NCBI RefSeq assembly: GCF_014649715.1
Contig: NZ_BMTO01000001.1
Coordinates: 290,664 to 354,326, forward strand
Direction of reading: 5' to 3'
DNA from: Streptomyces lateritius
Lineage (GTDB): Bacteria > Actinomycetota > Actinomycetes > Streptomycetales > Streptomycetaceae
DNA: 63,663 bases
This document shows, piece after piece, positions 9,273 to 17,339 of this stretch. Position numbers and translations under genes: made by a program. The first letter of the stretch is position 1. Each line of letters starts with the position of its first letter. The notes beneath the pieces were generated by a model. That model was given only the letters and a program-made list of their open reading frames with translations, was not told the origin of the DNA and ran no database searches.

Positions 9273-9674
9273 TCAGACGTCGATGCAGAGGCGCGTACGC
9301 AGCAGGGACGCCAGGGACGCCGCGAAATCCACCGGTTCGACCGGGAGGGTCACCGCGGCGTCCGCGCGGCTCCAGGTGGCCAGCCAGGCGTCCTGCGGAC
9401 GGCCGATCAGGAGCAGCACCGGCGGGCAGCGGAAGACTTCGTCCTTGATCTGGCGGCAGACGCCCATCCCGCCCGCCGGCACGGCCTCGCCGTCCAGGAC
9501 GCAGACGTCGACACCGCCCTCCTCCAGGCGCTTCAGCACCGCGGGGAGCGTCGCGCACTCGACGAACTCGACCGGGGGAACGTCGGCCGCGGGCCTGCGT
9601 CCCGCAGCCAGCCGCACCTGTTCCCGCGTGTTCGCGTCGTCGCTGTAGACCAGGACCGTGGCGCTCGACTGCAT
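9273..9674 (-). CDS. Stand-alone atypical receiver-domain protein
   Basis: The 133-residue protein has the alternating beta/alpha pattern of a CheY-like receiver and no output domain. The acidic pair (D12, D13 in LVYSDDA) and a phospho-acceptor-like aspartate (D61 in VCVLDGEAV) are present. The conserved Thr/Ser after beta-4 is a glycine (G91 in LLLIGRP) and the conserved lysine before the last cis-proline is a leucine (L110 in VTLPVEP). Signalling by ordinary phosphorylation is therefore doubtful. Start: ATG at 9674 with GGAGGA five bases upstream; an in-frame extension further upstream has no ribosome site. It is divergent from ctaE and may sense or set respiratory state, but no partner is visible. 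Confidence 0.72.
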   Translation of the reverse strand: MQSSATVLVYSDDANTREQVRLAAGRRPAADVPPVEFVECATLPAVLKRLEEGGVDVCVLDGEAVPAGGMGVCRQIKDEVFRCPPVLLLIGRPQDAWLATWSRADAAVTLPVEPVDFAASLASLLRTRLCIDV

Positions 9675-9840
9675 CGTTCCTCCGTGAAGGTCATCAACCG
9701 ATGCGCCGGATGCTACTCCGTCCCCCACCGCGTCAACACCGGTCGGACACCGCCGGGGAAGCCGTTTCGATGGGCCGTTCGGGCTGGACACAGGCCCCGG
9801 ACACTCCGAACGGCACCCCCCGGAGTGAGGGCGGGATAAG

Positions 9841-9861
9841 CGACCGACATAATGTCGGTCG
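9841..9861. promoter_or_regulatory. Perfect palindrome covering the ctaE start codon
   Basis: CGACCGACAT (9841-9850), one central A (9851) and ATGTCGGTCG (9852-9861) form a perfect inverted repeat with 10-base arms. The ATG in the right arm is the ctaE start. No Shine-Dalgarno sequence precedes it. The site could be a DNA operator or an RNA hairpin that hides the start codon. Confidence 0.6.
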
Positions 9862-10472
9862 TGGCGACAGTAACGACAGTAGAAACCGGGCACGCGCACC
9901 CGTCGGTCAATCGACCGAACCTCACCAGCGTCGGAACCATCATCTGGTTGAGTTCCGAGCTGATGTTCTTCGCGGCCCTCTTCGCGATGTACTTCACCCT
10001 GCGATCGGTGACGGGTGCCGAGTTCTGGACGGAAAAGGCCTCGGCCTTGAACTTCCCGTTCTCGGCGACCAACACCACGATCCTGGTGCTCTCCTCCCTC
10101 ACCTGCCAGCTCGGCGTCTTCGCCGCCGAGCGGGGTGATGTGAAGAAGCTCCGGACGTGGTTCATCATCACGTTCGTGATGGGTGCGATCTTCATCGGCG
10201 GCCAGGTCTTCGAGTACACCGAGCTGGTCAAGCACGAGGGCCTCTCGCTCTCGTCGGACCCGTACGGCTCCGTGTTCTACCTGACCACCGGCTTCCACGG
10301 CCTGCACGTGACGGGCGGTCTCATCGCCTTCCTGCTGGTCCTGGGCCGGACGTACGCCGCCAAGAGATTCACTCACGAGCAGGCAACCGCCGCCATCGTC
10401 GTGTCCTACTACTGGCACTTCGTCGATGTCGTCTGGATCGGCCTCTTCGCCACGATCTACATGATCAAGTAA
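9852..10472 (+). CDS. ctaE: Cytochrome c oxidase subunit III
   Basis: The 206-residue protein is subunit III of the aa3 oxidase. Five membrane helices are visible, including [37 protein letters not shown] and [18 protein letters not shown], which are family signatures (the last carries the conserved [10 protein letters not shown]). The ATG at 9852 sits in a perfect palindrome and lacks a ribosome-binding site; a GTG at 9861 is the only close alternative. The gene leads the ctaE-qcrC-qcrA-qcrB unit, with 73 bases to qcrC. This is the usual order for actinobacterial bcc-aa3 supercomplex genes. Confidence 0.95.
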   Translation: MSVVATVTTVETGHAHPSVNRPNLTSVGTIIWLSSELMFFAALFAMYFTLRSVTGAEFWTEKASALNFPFSATNTTILVLSSLTCQLGVFAAERGDVKKLRTWFIITFVMGAIFIGGQVFEYTELVKHEGLSLSSDPYGSVFYLTTGFHGLHVTGGLIAFLLVLGRTYAAKRFTHEQATAAIVVSYYWHFVDVVWIGLFATIYMIK

Positions 10473-10545
10473 TCGGGGCGCCATCCTGGCGAACTGAGAC
10501 ATCCAGCAAGCATCGACGCAGAAGATCCTGACACCGGGGTAATCC

Positions 10546-11355
10546 GTGAAAAAGCTCTCCGCACGACGACGCCATCCGCTGGCGGCGGTCGTCGTCCTCC
10601 TTCTCGCGCTGGCGGCCACTGGGGGGCTGTACGCCGCCTTCGCGCCCGCGGGCACGGCGAAGGCCGATGAAACCGCCCAGTCCCTCGCCATCGAGGAGGG
10701 CCAGAAGCTCTACTCCGTCGGCTGCGCCAGCTGCCACGGAACCGGCGGTCAGGGCACCTCTGACGGCCCCTCCCTGGTCGGCGTCGGCTCTGCCGCCGTG
10801 GACTTCCAGGTCGGCACGGGCCGCATGCCGGCCCAGCAGCCGGGCGCCCAGGTGCCGAAGAAGAAGGTCGTCTACTCGCAGGCTGAGATCGATCAGCTCG
10901 CGGCGTACGTCGCCTCCCTCGGCGCCGGCCCGATCACGCCGAAGTCCAGCCAGTACAGCGTCGAAGGCGCCAACATCGGCCGCGGCGGTGAACTGTTCCG
11001 TAACAACTGCGCCCAGTGCCACAACTTCACCGGTGAGGGCGGCGCGCTGACGCACGGCAAGTACGCCCCGAGCCTCGAAGGCGTGAGCCCGAAGCACCTG
11101 TACGAGGCCATGCAGACCGGCCCGCAGAACATGCCCTCCTTCCCGGACTCGACGATGCCGGAGAAGGAGAAGAAGGACATCATCGCGTACGTCCAGGCCG
11201 TCAACAGCGACAAGACCGACAACCCCGGCGGCCTCTCGCTCGGTGGCCTCGGCCCCGTCAGCGAGGGTCTGTTCGGCTGGATCTTCGGTCTGGGCTCGCT
11301 GATCGCAGTTGCCGTCTGGGTCGCGGCCCACACCGCTAAGGCCAAGAAGTCATGA
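10546..11355 (+). CDS. qcrC: Diheme cytochrome c subunit of the bcc complex
   Basis: The 269-residue protein has an N-terminal membrane or signal segment (about residues 10-32), two c-type heme sites (C60-C63-H64 in CASCH and C155-C158-H159 in CAQCH) and a C-terminal membrane helix (about 243-264). Each heme site lies in its own cytochrome c domain, as in actinobacteria that lack soluble cytochrome c. It carries electrons from the Rieske protein directly to CuA of CtaC. Start: GTG at 10546. Its stop overlaps the qcrA start (ATGA). Confidence 0.95.
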   Translation: MKKLSARRRHPLAAVVVLLLALAATGGLYAAFAPAGTAKADETAQSLAIEEGQKLYSVGCASCHGTGGQGTSDGPSLVGVGSAAVDFQVGTGRMPAQQPGAQVPKKKVVYSQAEIDQLAAYVASLGAGPITPKSSQYSVEGANIGRGGELFRNNCAQCHNFTGEGGALTHGKYAPSLEGVSPKHLYEAMQTGPQNMPSFPDSTMPEKEKKDIIAYVQAVNSDKTDNPGGLSLGGLGPVSEGLFGWIFGLGSLIAVAVWVAAHTAKAKKS

Positions 11356-12410
11356 GTAGCCAAGAGATTCCAGAAGAGAACCTGCCCTCCGCGCAGGACA
11401 CCGCGCACGGCGCGGTGAAGGTCGCGGTCGCGGACGACCCGTTCGCCGACCCGGGCCTTCCGCCCCACAAGCCGCGCATCCAGGACATCGACGAGCGGGC
11501 CGCCCGGCGGTCCGAGCGTGCGGTCGCCTTCATGTTCACGCTGTCGATGCTGGCCACTGTCGGCTTCATCGCCTCGTACGTGATCTTCCCGGTCGACAAG
11601 ATCGTGTACATCTGGCCGTTCGGCCGGGTGAGCGCGCTCAACTTCGCCCTGGGTCTGACCCTCGGTGCCGCGCTCTTCTTCATCGGCGCGGGCGCGGTCC
11701 ACTGGGCCCGCACCCTGATGTCCGACGTCGAGATCGCGGACGAGCGTCACCCGATCCAGGCCTCCCCGGAGACCAAGGCGAAGGTCATGTCGGACTTCGC
11801 GGCCGGTGCGGCCGAGTCCGGGATGGGCCGGCGCAAGCTGATCCGCAACACGATGTTCGGCGCGCTGTCGCTCGTACCGCTCTCCGGCCTGGTGCTGCTG
11901 CGCGACATGGGTCCGCTGCCCGAGAAGAAGCTCCGCACCACGATGTGGGCCAAGGGGCTGCAGCTGATCAACATGAACACGCACGAGCCGCTGCGTCCCG
12001 AGGACGTCGCGGTCGGTTCGCTGACCTTCGCGATGCCCGAGGGCCTCTCGGAGCACGACCACAACTTCCAGGTCGAGATCGCCAAGGCTGCCCTGATGAT
12101 CGTCCGCATCCAGCCGGAGGACATCAAGGACAAGCGCGAGCTCGAGTGGTCGCACGACGGCATCGTCGCCTTCTCGAAGATCTGCACCCACGTGGGCTGC
12201 CCGATCTCCCTGTACGAGCAGCAGACGCACCACGTGCTCTGCCCGTGCCACCAGTCCACCTTCGACCTCTCCGACGGCGCCCGCGTCATCTTCGGCCCGG
12301 CCGGTCACGCCCTCCCGCAGCTGCGGATCGGCGTGAACGACAAGGGCTTCCTCGAGGCGCTCGGCGACTTCGACGAGCCCGTCGGCCCTGCCTTCTGGGA
12401 GCGCGGATGA
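11352..12410 (+). CDS. qcrA: Rieske iron-sulfur subunit of the bcc complex
   Basis: The 352-residue protein has an actinobacterial-type N-terminus with three hydrophobic segments (about residues 58-80, 95-116 and 164-184). A Rieske domain follows, with cluster ligands C278 and H280 in CTHVGC and C297 and H300 in CPCH; C283 and C299 are placed to form the usual disulfide. It takes electrons from menaquinol at QcrB and hands them to QcrC. ATG at 11352 overlaps qcrC; its stop overlaps the qcrB start (ATGA, 12407-12410). Confidence 0.95.
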   Translation: MSSQEIPEENLPSAQDTAHGAVKVAVADDPFADPGLPPHKPRIQDIDERAARRSERAVAFMFTLSMLATVGFIASYVIFPVDKIVYIWPFGRVSALNFALGLTLGAALFFIGAGAVHWARTLMSDVEIADERHPIQASPETKAKVMSDFAAGAAESGMGRRKLIRNTMFGALSLVPLSGLVLLRDMGPLPEKKLRTTMWAKGLQLINMNTHEPLRPEDVAVGSLTFAMPEGLSEHDHNFQVEIAKAALMIVRIQPEDIKDKRELEWSHDGIVAFSKICTHVGCPISLYEQQTHHVLCPCHQSTFDLSDGARVIFGPAGHALPQLRIGVNDKGFLEALGDFDEPVGPAFWERG

Positions 12411-14032
12411 GCACTGTGACCAACACGCAGAAGAAGGCGCCCGCCGGTGAGCGGGTTGCCGACTGGGCCGACGGCCGCCTGGGGATCTACTCCCTGGCCA
12501 AGGCCAACATGCGGAAGATCTTCCCGGACCACTGGTCCTTCATGCTGGGCGAGATCTGCCTCTACAGCTTCATCATCATCATCCTCACGGGTGTGTACCT
12601 GACGATGTTCTTCCACCCGTCGATGAACGAGGTGGAGTACCACGGCAGCTACGTCCCGCTGCAGGGCCAGCTGATGTCCGAGGCGTTCAACTCGACCATG
12701 CGCATCTCCTTCGATGTGCGCGGTGGCCTGCTGATCCGGCAGATCCACCACTGGGCGGCGCTGATCTTCATCGCCGGCATGTTCGTGCACATGATGCGCG
12801 TCTTCTTCACCGGCGCGTTCCGCAAGCCGCGTGAGATCAACTGGCTGTTCGGCTTCCTGCTGTTCTTCCTGGGCATGTTCACCGGCTTCACCGGTTACTC
12901 GCTCCCGGACGACCTGCTCTCCGGCACCGGTGTCCGCTTCATGCAGGGCGCGATCCTGTCCGTGCCGGTCATCGGCACGTACCTGTCGATGTTCCTGTTC
13001 GGCGGGGAGTTCCCCGGCGGCGACTTCGTGGCCCGGTTCTACTCGGCGCACGTGCTGCTGCTGCCCGGCATCATGCTCGGCCTCGTGGTCGCGCACCTGA
13101 TCCTGGTCTTCTACCACAAGCACACGCAGTTCGAGGGCCCCGGCCGTACGAACAACAACGTCGTGGGCATGCCGCTGCTGCCGGTCTACATGGCCAAGGC
13201 CGGAGGCTTCTTCTTCCTGGTCTTCGGTGTCATCGCGGTCATCTCGGCGATCGCCTCGATCAACCCGATCTGGGCGCTCGGCCCGTACCGCCCGGACCAG
13301 GTGTCCACCGGCGCCCAGCCCGACTGGTACATGGGCTTCGCCGAGGGTCTGATCCGTGTGATGCCGGGCTGGGAGATCAACCTCTGGGGCCACACGCTCG
13401 TCCTGGGCGTGATGATCCCGCTGGCGATCTTCCCGCTGGTCCTCGCGGCGATCGCGGTCTACCCCTTCATCGAGTCGTGGATCACCGGCGACAAGCGCGA
13501 GCACCACATCGCGCAGCGCCCGCGCAACGCTCCGACGCGCACCGCCTTCGGTGTCGCCTGGATCACCGCGTACATGATCATGCTCGTGGGTGGTGGAAAC
13601 GACATCTTCGCGACCCACTTCCACCTGTCGATCAACTCGATCACGTGGTTCGTCCGGATCGCCTTCTTCGTCGGCCCGGTCATCGCGTTCATCGTCACCA
13701 AGCGGATCTGCCTCGGCCTCCAGCGCCGCGACAAGGACAAGGTGCTGCACGGACGCGAGTCCGGCATCATCAAGCGCCTGCCGCACGGTGAGTTCGTCGA
13801 GATCCACGAGCCGCTCAGCCAGGGCCAGCTGTACAAGCTCACGGCGCACGAGCAGCACAAGCCGGCCGAGCTCGGTCCGACGGTGGACGAGAACGGCGTC
13901 GAGCGGAAGATCGGCCGCATGGAGAAGCTCCGGGTCAAGCTCAGCCGGAGCTACTACGGCGAGGACAGCCAGATCGCCAAGCCCACCGCCGAGGAGTACA
14001 AGGAGATCACCAGCGGCCACGGCCACCACTGA
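12407..14032 (+). CDS. qcrB: Cytochrome b subunit of the bcc complex
   Basis: The 541-residue protein is the membrane cytochrome b that oxidises menaquinol. Heme b ligand histidines are visible in LIRQIHHWAALIF and AHVLLLPG / VVAHLILVFYHKH. The Qo-site region follows NPIWALGPYRP. The long hydrophilic C-terminal tail (from about residue 440) is typical of the actinobacterial form. The ATG at 12407 overlaps the qcrA stop; the frame is open upstream, but without cytochrome b sequence. An intrinsic terminator at 14069-14101 ends the ctaE-qcrCAB unit. Confidence 0.95.
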   Translation: MSTVTNTQKKAPAGERVADWADGRLGIYSLAKANMRKIFPDHWSFMLGEICLYSFIIIILTGVYLTMFFHPSMNEVEYHGSYVPLQGQLMSEAFNSTMRISFDVRGGLLIRQIHHWAALIFIAGMFVHMMRVFFTGAFRKPREINWLFGFLLFFLGMFTGFTGYSLPDDLLSGTGVRFMQGAILSVPVIGTYLSMFLFGGEFPGGDFVARFYSAHVLLLPGIMLGLVVAHLILVFYHKHTQFEGPGRTNNNVVGMPLLPVYMAKAGGFFFLVFGVIAVISAIASINPIWALGPYRPDQVSTGAQPDWYMGFAEGLIRVMPGWEINLWGHTLVLGVMIPLAIFPLVLAAIAVYPFIESWITGDKREHHIAQRPRNAPTRTAFGVAWITAYMIMLVGGGNDIFATHFHLSINSITWFVRIAFFVGPVIAFIVTKRICLGLQRRDKDKVLHGRESGIIKRLPHGEFVEIHEPLSQGQLYKLTAHEQHKPAELGPTVDENGVERKIGRMEKLRVKLSRSYYGEDSQIAKPTAEEYKEITSGHGHH

Positions 14033-14068
14033 TCGCCTGTACCACCTGACCTGAAGGTCGCCACAGCA

Positions 14069-14101
14069 AGAGCCCCGTCCATTCGATGGACGGGGCTCTT
14101 T
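14069..14101 (+). terminator. Intrinsic terminator of ctaE-qcrCAB
   Basis: AGAGCCCCGTCCAT (14069-14082) pairs with ATGGACGGGGCTCT (14086-14099) around a three-base loop and is followed by TT. It lies 37 bases after the qcrB stop. Confidence 0.85.
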
Positions 14102-14167
14102 GCCGTCTCCGCGGATCGATAGGGTGGGCGTGTATTCGTCTCGTTACGGCAATGACCAGGAGCTGCC

Positions 14168-15259
14168 ATGAGCGCTGTGACCCCCGCTGGTGGGGGCACC
14201 CCCAGCGAAGCGAGGGGGAGAACGACCCCGGCGGGCCGCTCCTGGCCGGCCGTCCTGGACGGGCTCCTCACCGGCCGCGACCAGAGCGCCGAGGACACCG
14301 CCTGGGCCATGGACCGGATCCTGCGCGGCGAGGCAACCGACGCTCAGATCGCCGGCTTCGCGGTCGCGCTGCGCGCCAAGGGCGAGACCGTCGAGGAGAT
14401 CTCCGGCCTCGTCCGGACCATGTACGAGCACGCCAACCTCATCGAGGTCCCCGGCCCGTCCGTGGACATCGTCGGCACGGGCGGCGACGGCGCCAAGACG
14501 GTCAACATCTCCACCATGTCGGCGATCGTGGTGGCCGGCACCGGCGCCAAGGTCGTCAAGCACGGCAACCGGGCCGCGTCCAGCGCGAGCGGCGCCTCCG
14601 ACGTCCTGGAGAAGCTCGGCGTCAACCTGGAGCTGACCCCGCGCCGGGTGGCCGAGGTCGCCGAGGAGGCCGGCATCACCTTCTGCTTCGCGGTGAAGTT
14701 CCACCCGGCGCTGCGCCACGTGGCCGCCGCCCGCAAGGAACTGGGCATCCGGACCACCTTCAACTTCCTCGGCCCGCTCACCAACCCGGCCCGCGTCATG
14801 GCGCAGGCGACCGGTGTCGCCGACGCCCGGATGGCCCCCATCATGGCCGGGGTCCTCGCCGAGCGGGGCTCGTCCGCGCTCGTCTTCCGCGGCGACGACG
14901 GCCTGGACGAGCTGACCACCACGGCCACCTCGCGGGTGTGGGTGGTACGGGACGGGGCGGTGCGGGAGGAGAGCTTCGACCCGCGGGACGTGGGCATCGA
15001 GATCGTCCCCGTGGAGGCACTGCGCGGCGCCGACGCCTCGTACAACGCCGATGTGGCCCGCAGGCTGCTGGCGGGCGAGACCGGTCCCGTACGGGACGCG
15101 GTGCTGCTCAACTCGGCGGCGGCGCTCGCGGCGCTCGAACCGGGGGAGGGCACCCTGGTGGAGCAACTGCGCGCGGGCATCGCGAAGGCGGCGGAGTCGA
15201 TCGACTCGGGCGCCGCCCGCAAGGCACTTGAGCGCTGGATCGCCGCCAGCAACGCGTAG
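14168..15259 (+). CDS. trpD: Anthranilate phosphoribosyltransferase
   Basis: The 363-residue protein transfers phosphoribose from PRPP to anthranilate, the second step of tryptophan synthesis. The PRPP-binding [14 protein letters not shown] and the substrate segment [15 protein letters not shown] are intact, as is [10 protein letters not shown]. Start: ATG at 14168 with AGGAG six bases upstream. The N-terminus is unusual: after SAVTP the codons for about 15 residues ([10 protein letters not shown] region) are a GC-rich intergenic-type repeat (14187-14220) read through in frame, before the family sequence begins near [14 protein letters not shown]. The gene is alone here; the anthranilate synthase lies 27 kb away. 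Confidence 0.94.
   Translation: MSAVTPAGGGTPSEARGRTTPAGRSWPAVLDGLLTGRDQSAEDTAWAMDRILRGEATDAQIAGFAVALRAKGETVEEISGLVRTMYEHANLIEVPGPSVDIVGTGGDGAKTVNISTMSAIVVAGTGAKVVKHGNRAASSASGASDVLEKLGVNLELTPRRVAEVAEEAGITFCFAVKFHPALRHVAAARKELGIRTTFNFLGPLTNPARVMAQATGVADARMAPIMAGVLAERGSSALVFRGDDGLDELTTTATSRVWVVRDGAVREESFDPRDVGIEIVPVEALRGADASYNADVARRLLAGETGPVRDAVLLNSAAALAALEPGEGTLVEQLRAGIAKAAESIDSGAARKALERWIAASNA
14187..14220 (+). repeat. Streptomyces-type GC-rich hairpin repeat inside the trpD reading frame
   Basis: The segment TGGGGGCACCCCCAGCGAAG with its flanking GAGGGGGAG resembles a dispersed hairpin repeat I recall from Streptomyces intergenic regions (GGGGGCAC...AGCGAAGC...GGGGGAG). Here it lies within codons 7-18 of trpD and keeps the frame. 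A related element lies at 32059-32094. Confidence 0.5.
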
Positions 15260-15273
15260 GCGTGTCCGCGCGG

Positions 15274-15300
15274 CCCCGTTCCGGAATACGGAACGGGGTT
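15274..15300 (+). terminator. Intrinsic terminator of trpD
   Basis: CCCCGTTCC (15274-15282) pairs with GGAACGGGG (15290-15298) and TT follows. It starts 15 bases after the trpD stop. Confidence 0.7.
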
Positions 15301-15330
15301 GCGCGGGGACGATCAGCTGACATACGTTCT

Positions 15331-15473
15331 GTGCCAGGTCATGAGTGACAGCTACGAAGCCCCGGCTTGCTGTCCGGCAACCCTCCGTCCGTGGCGGGGT
15401 GCCCCGGGTGAAGACCAGGCCGTAGGCAGCGAGGTCTACGGCAAGCGCGGACCCCTCGAAACCTTGGGGTCCT
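15331..15473 (+). ncRNA. SAM-IV riboswitch with downstream hairpin
   Basis: The sequence fits the SAM-IV class in order. The P1 strand GGTC (15337-15340) pairs with GACC (15413-15416). The SAM-binding core includes GCTTGCTGTCCGGCAACCCT (15365-15384), shared in style with SAM-I, and then GGGTGCCCCGGGTGA. The class-specific downstream hairpin CCGTAG...CTACGG (15420-15441) is followed by the conserved GCAAGCGCGG. A further hairpin GGACCCC...GGGGTCC (15449-15472) could be the expression platform. It lies about 140 bases upstream of the class V aminotransferase gene, which implies SAM-responsive control of sulfur metabolism. A small open frame starting at 15341 overlaps the core and is unlikely to be meant for translation. 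Confidence 0.88.
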
Positions 15474-15613
15474 GGTCCTCAGGGAGCCTCTTGTGAGCAA
15501 GCGAATGCGATAGGGCTTTCTCGCCCCTTCTTCGCACACCCCTTTTTCTCCTCCCCAGCGCTGCCGCGTATCCGCCGGCGCGGGAATTCGCCTGCCATGT
15601 ACGGGAGTTCGCC

Positions 15614-16978
15614 ATGTCTGTCTCCACCGCTGCCGCCGGCCAGTCGGTTTGTTCGCCGCTGCCCGTTCTCGGCCGGGATGTCACTGTTCCGCTCGTCACC
15701 GGTGGCGAGGTCACCTACGCCGCGCTCGACTACGCCGCCAGCGCGCCGGCCCTGCAGCGGGTGTGGGACGACGTCGCCGCGTACGCGCCGTACTACGGCA
15801 GCGTCCACCGCGGCGCCGGATACCTCTCGCAGCTCTCCACCGACCTCTTCGAGAACAGCCGCGTCACCGTCGCCGAGTTCCTCGACTGCCGCCCCGAGGA
15901 CCAGGTCGTCTTCACCCGCTCCACCACCGACTCGCTCAACCTGCTCGCCGCCGCGCTCCCCGCCGACTGCCAGGTCTTCGTCTTCGAGACCGAGCACCAC
16001 GCCTCGCTGCTGCCCTGGAAGGACGCGCGGGTCACCTACCTCAACGCTCCGCGCACCCCCGCCCAGGCGGTCGAGACCCTGGAGCGCGCGCTCGCCGACC
16101 GCGATCCCCACGGCCCTGCCCTCGTCTGCGTCACCGGAGCCTCCAATGTCACCGGTGAGCTGTGGCCGGTGAGGGAACTCGCCGCCGCCGCGCACGCCCA
16201 CGGTGCCCGGATCGTCCTCGACGCCGCCCAGTTCGCCCCCCACCACCCGCTCTCCGTAAGGGAGTTGGAGGTGGACTGGGTCGCCTTCTCCGGGCACAAG
16301 CTGTACGCCCCGTTCGGTTCGGGCGTCCTCGCGGGACGCGCCGACTGGCTCCAGGACGCCGAGCCGTACCTGGCCGGCGGCGGCGCCTCCAAGAAGGTCG
16401 CCCGCCGCGCCGACGGGGGAGTCGACGTCGAGTGGCACACCACCGCCGCCCGCCACGAGGCCGGCTCCCCGAACGTCATCGGCGTCTACTCCATCGCCTC
16501 CGCCTGCAAGGCGCTCACCGAGGCGGGGTTCGACGCCCTCGTGGAGCGCGAGCGGCACCTGATCGCGACCATGCGCGAGGGTCTGGCCGAGGTCCCCGAG
16601 GTCAAGGTGCTGTCGCTCTTCGGTGACGACGCCCCCCGCGTCGGCGTCATCTCGTTCGTCGTAGAGGGCTGGAACAGCTCCCACTTCGCCGCCGCGCTCT
16701 CGGCCGAGTACGGCATCGGTGTCCGGGACGGTCTCTTCTGCGCCCACCCGCTGGTCCGCACGCTCCTCGGCAGCGACCCGCAGCAGATCGGCGAGTGCGG
16801 CGCCCCGGAGGCGGAGCCGGGCGAGAAGTCGCTCAACGCCATCCGGGTGAGCTTCGGCGCCGGTACGCCGGACGAGCACGTGGAGCGTTTCGTACGGGCG
16901 GTGAAGGAGCTGGTCCGCGACGGTGCGCAGTGGAAGTACCGCACCGAGGACGGCCGCTGTGTCCCCGACCGCGGCTGA
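15614..16978 (+). CDS. Class V aminotransferase-fold PLP enzyme under SAM-IV control
   Basis: The 454-residue protein has the fold of cysteine desulfurases and related PLP enzymes. The PLP lysine lies in VAFSGHKLYAPFGSG, the cofactor-binding aspartate in IVLDAAQFAPH, and the C-terminal substrate segment is AIRVSFGAGTPDEHVERF. A family-type loop with a catalytic cysteine is not obvious (VRDGLFCAHPLV is the nearest candidate), so desulfurase, lyase and transaminase activities all remain possible. The SAM-IV riboswitch upstream points to sulfur amino acid metabolism. Start: ATG at 15614. A strong bidirectional hairpin follows at 16996. Confidence 0.88.
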   Translation: MSVSTAAAGQSVCSPLPVLGRDVTVPLVTGGEVTYAALDYAASAPALQRVWDDVAAYAPYYGSVHRGAGYLSQLSTDLFENSRVTVAEFLDCRPEDQVVFTRSTTDSLNLLAAALPADCQVFVFETEHHASLLPWKDARVTYLNAPRTPAQAVETLERALADRDPHGPALVCVTGASNVTGELWPVRELAAAAHAHGARIVLDAAQFAPHHPLSVRELEVDWVAFSGHKLYAPFGSGVLAGRADWLQDAEPYLAGGGASKKVARRADGGVDVEWHTTAARHEAGSPNVIGVYSIASACKALTEAGFDALVERERHLIATMREGLAEVPEVKVLSLFGDDAPRVGVISFVVEGWNSSHFAAALSAEYGIGVRDGLFCAHPLVRTLLGSDPQQIGECGAPEAEPGEKSLNAIRVSFGAGTPDEHVERFVRAVKELVRDGAQWKYRTEDGRCVPDRG

Positions 16979-16995
16979 GCGTCCCTCGTACGGGT

Positions 16996-17030
16996 GAAGG
17001 GGGCCTCCGGCGGGAGGCCCCCTTCGTCAT
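16996..17030. terminator. Bidirectional terminator hairpin
   Basis: GAAGGGGGCCTCC (16996-17008) pairs with GGAGGCCCCCTTC (17013-17025) around a four-base loop. It separates the aminotransferase gene from the converging Lrp-type gene and could serve both. Confidence 0.75.
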
Positions 17031-17057
17031 GTCGTCATGTCCGCCCGGCGCCGCGGG

Positions 17058-17339
17058 CTAGGACTCCAGGCCGATCGCGAAGGCGGCTTCCAGGTCGTGC
17101 TGGGAGTACGTACGGAACGCGACGTGCGTGTCCGTCGCCTCGACGCCGGGGATCTTGCTGATCCGGCCGGGGATCACGTCGGCCAGGTCGTCGTGCTTGG
17201 GCACCCGGACCATCGCGATCAGGTCGTACGTACCGGTGACCGAGAAGACCTCGCTGACGCTGTCGAGCGCGGCGATCGACTCCGCGATCTCGGGGATGCG
17301 GTCCACGCTGGTCTTGATGAGCACGATCGCGGTGATCAC
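17058..17339 (-). CDS. Stand-alone Lrp/AsnC effector-binding (RAM) domain protein
   Basis: The 93-residue protein is a single RAM domain without the helix-turn-helix of full Lrp proteins. It shows the beta-alpha-beta-beta-alpha-beta pattern with the VFSVTGTYDLIAMVRVPKHD core. Such proteins are known to form ring-shaped oligomers and bind amino acids, and may modulate full-length Lrp partners. The GTG start at 17339 overlaps the stop of the upstream rhomboid gene (GTGA), so the two are coupled and the domain may serve that protease or only be co-expressed. Confidence 0.85.
   Translation of the reverse strand: MITAIVLIKTSVDRIPEIAESIAALDSVSEVFSVTGTYDLIAMVRVPKHDDLADVIPGRISKIPGVEATDTHVAFRTYSQHDLEAAFAIGLES

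Noticed and set aside
9775..9813. Inverted repeat CCGTTCGG...CCGAACGG between the receiver-like gene and ctaE
   Set aside because: The arms are perfect but only eight bases long with a 23-base gap, and it is not linked to a promoter; chance is likely in GC-rich DNA.
15341..15496. Small open frame starting ATGAGTGACAGC inside the SAM-IV region
   Set aside because: The sequence is explained by the riboswitch core and its conserved bases; no ribosome site precedes the ATG.
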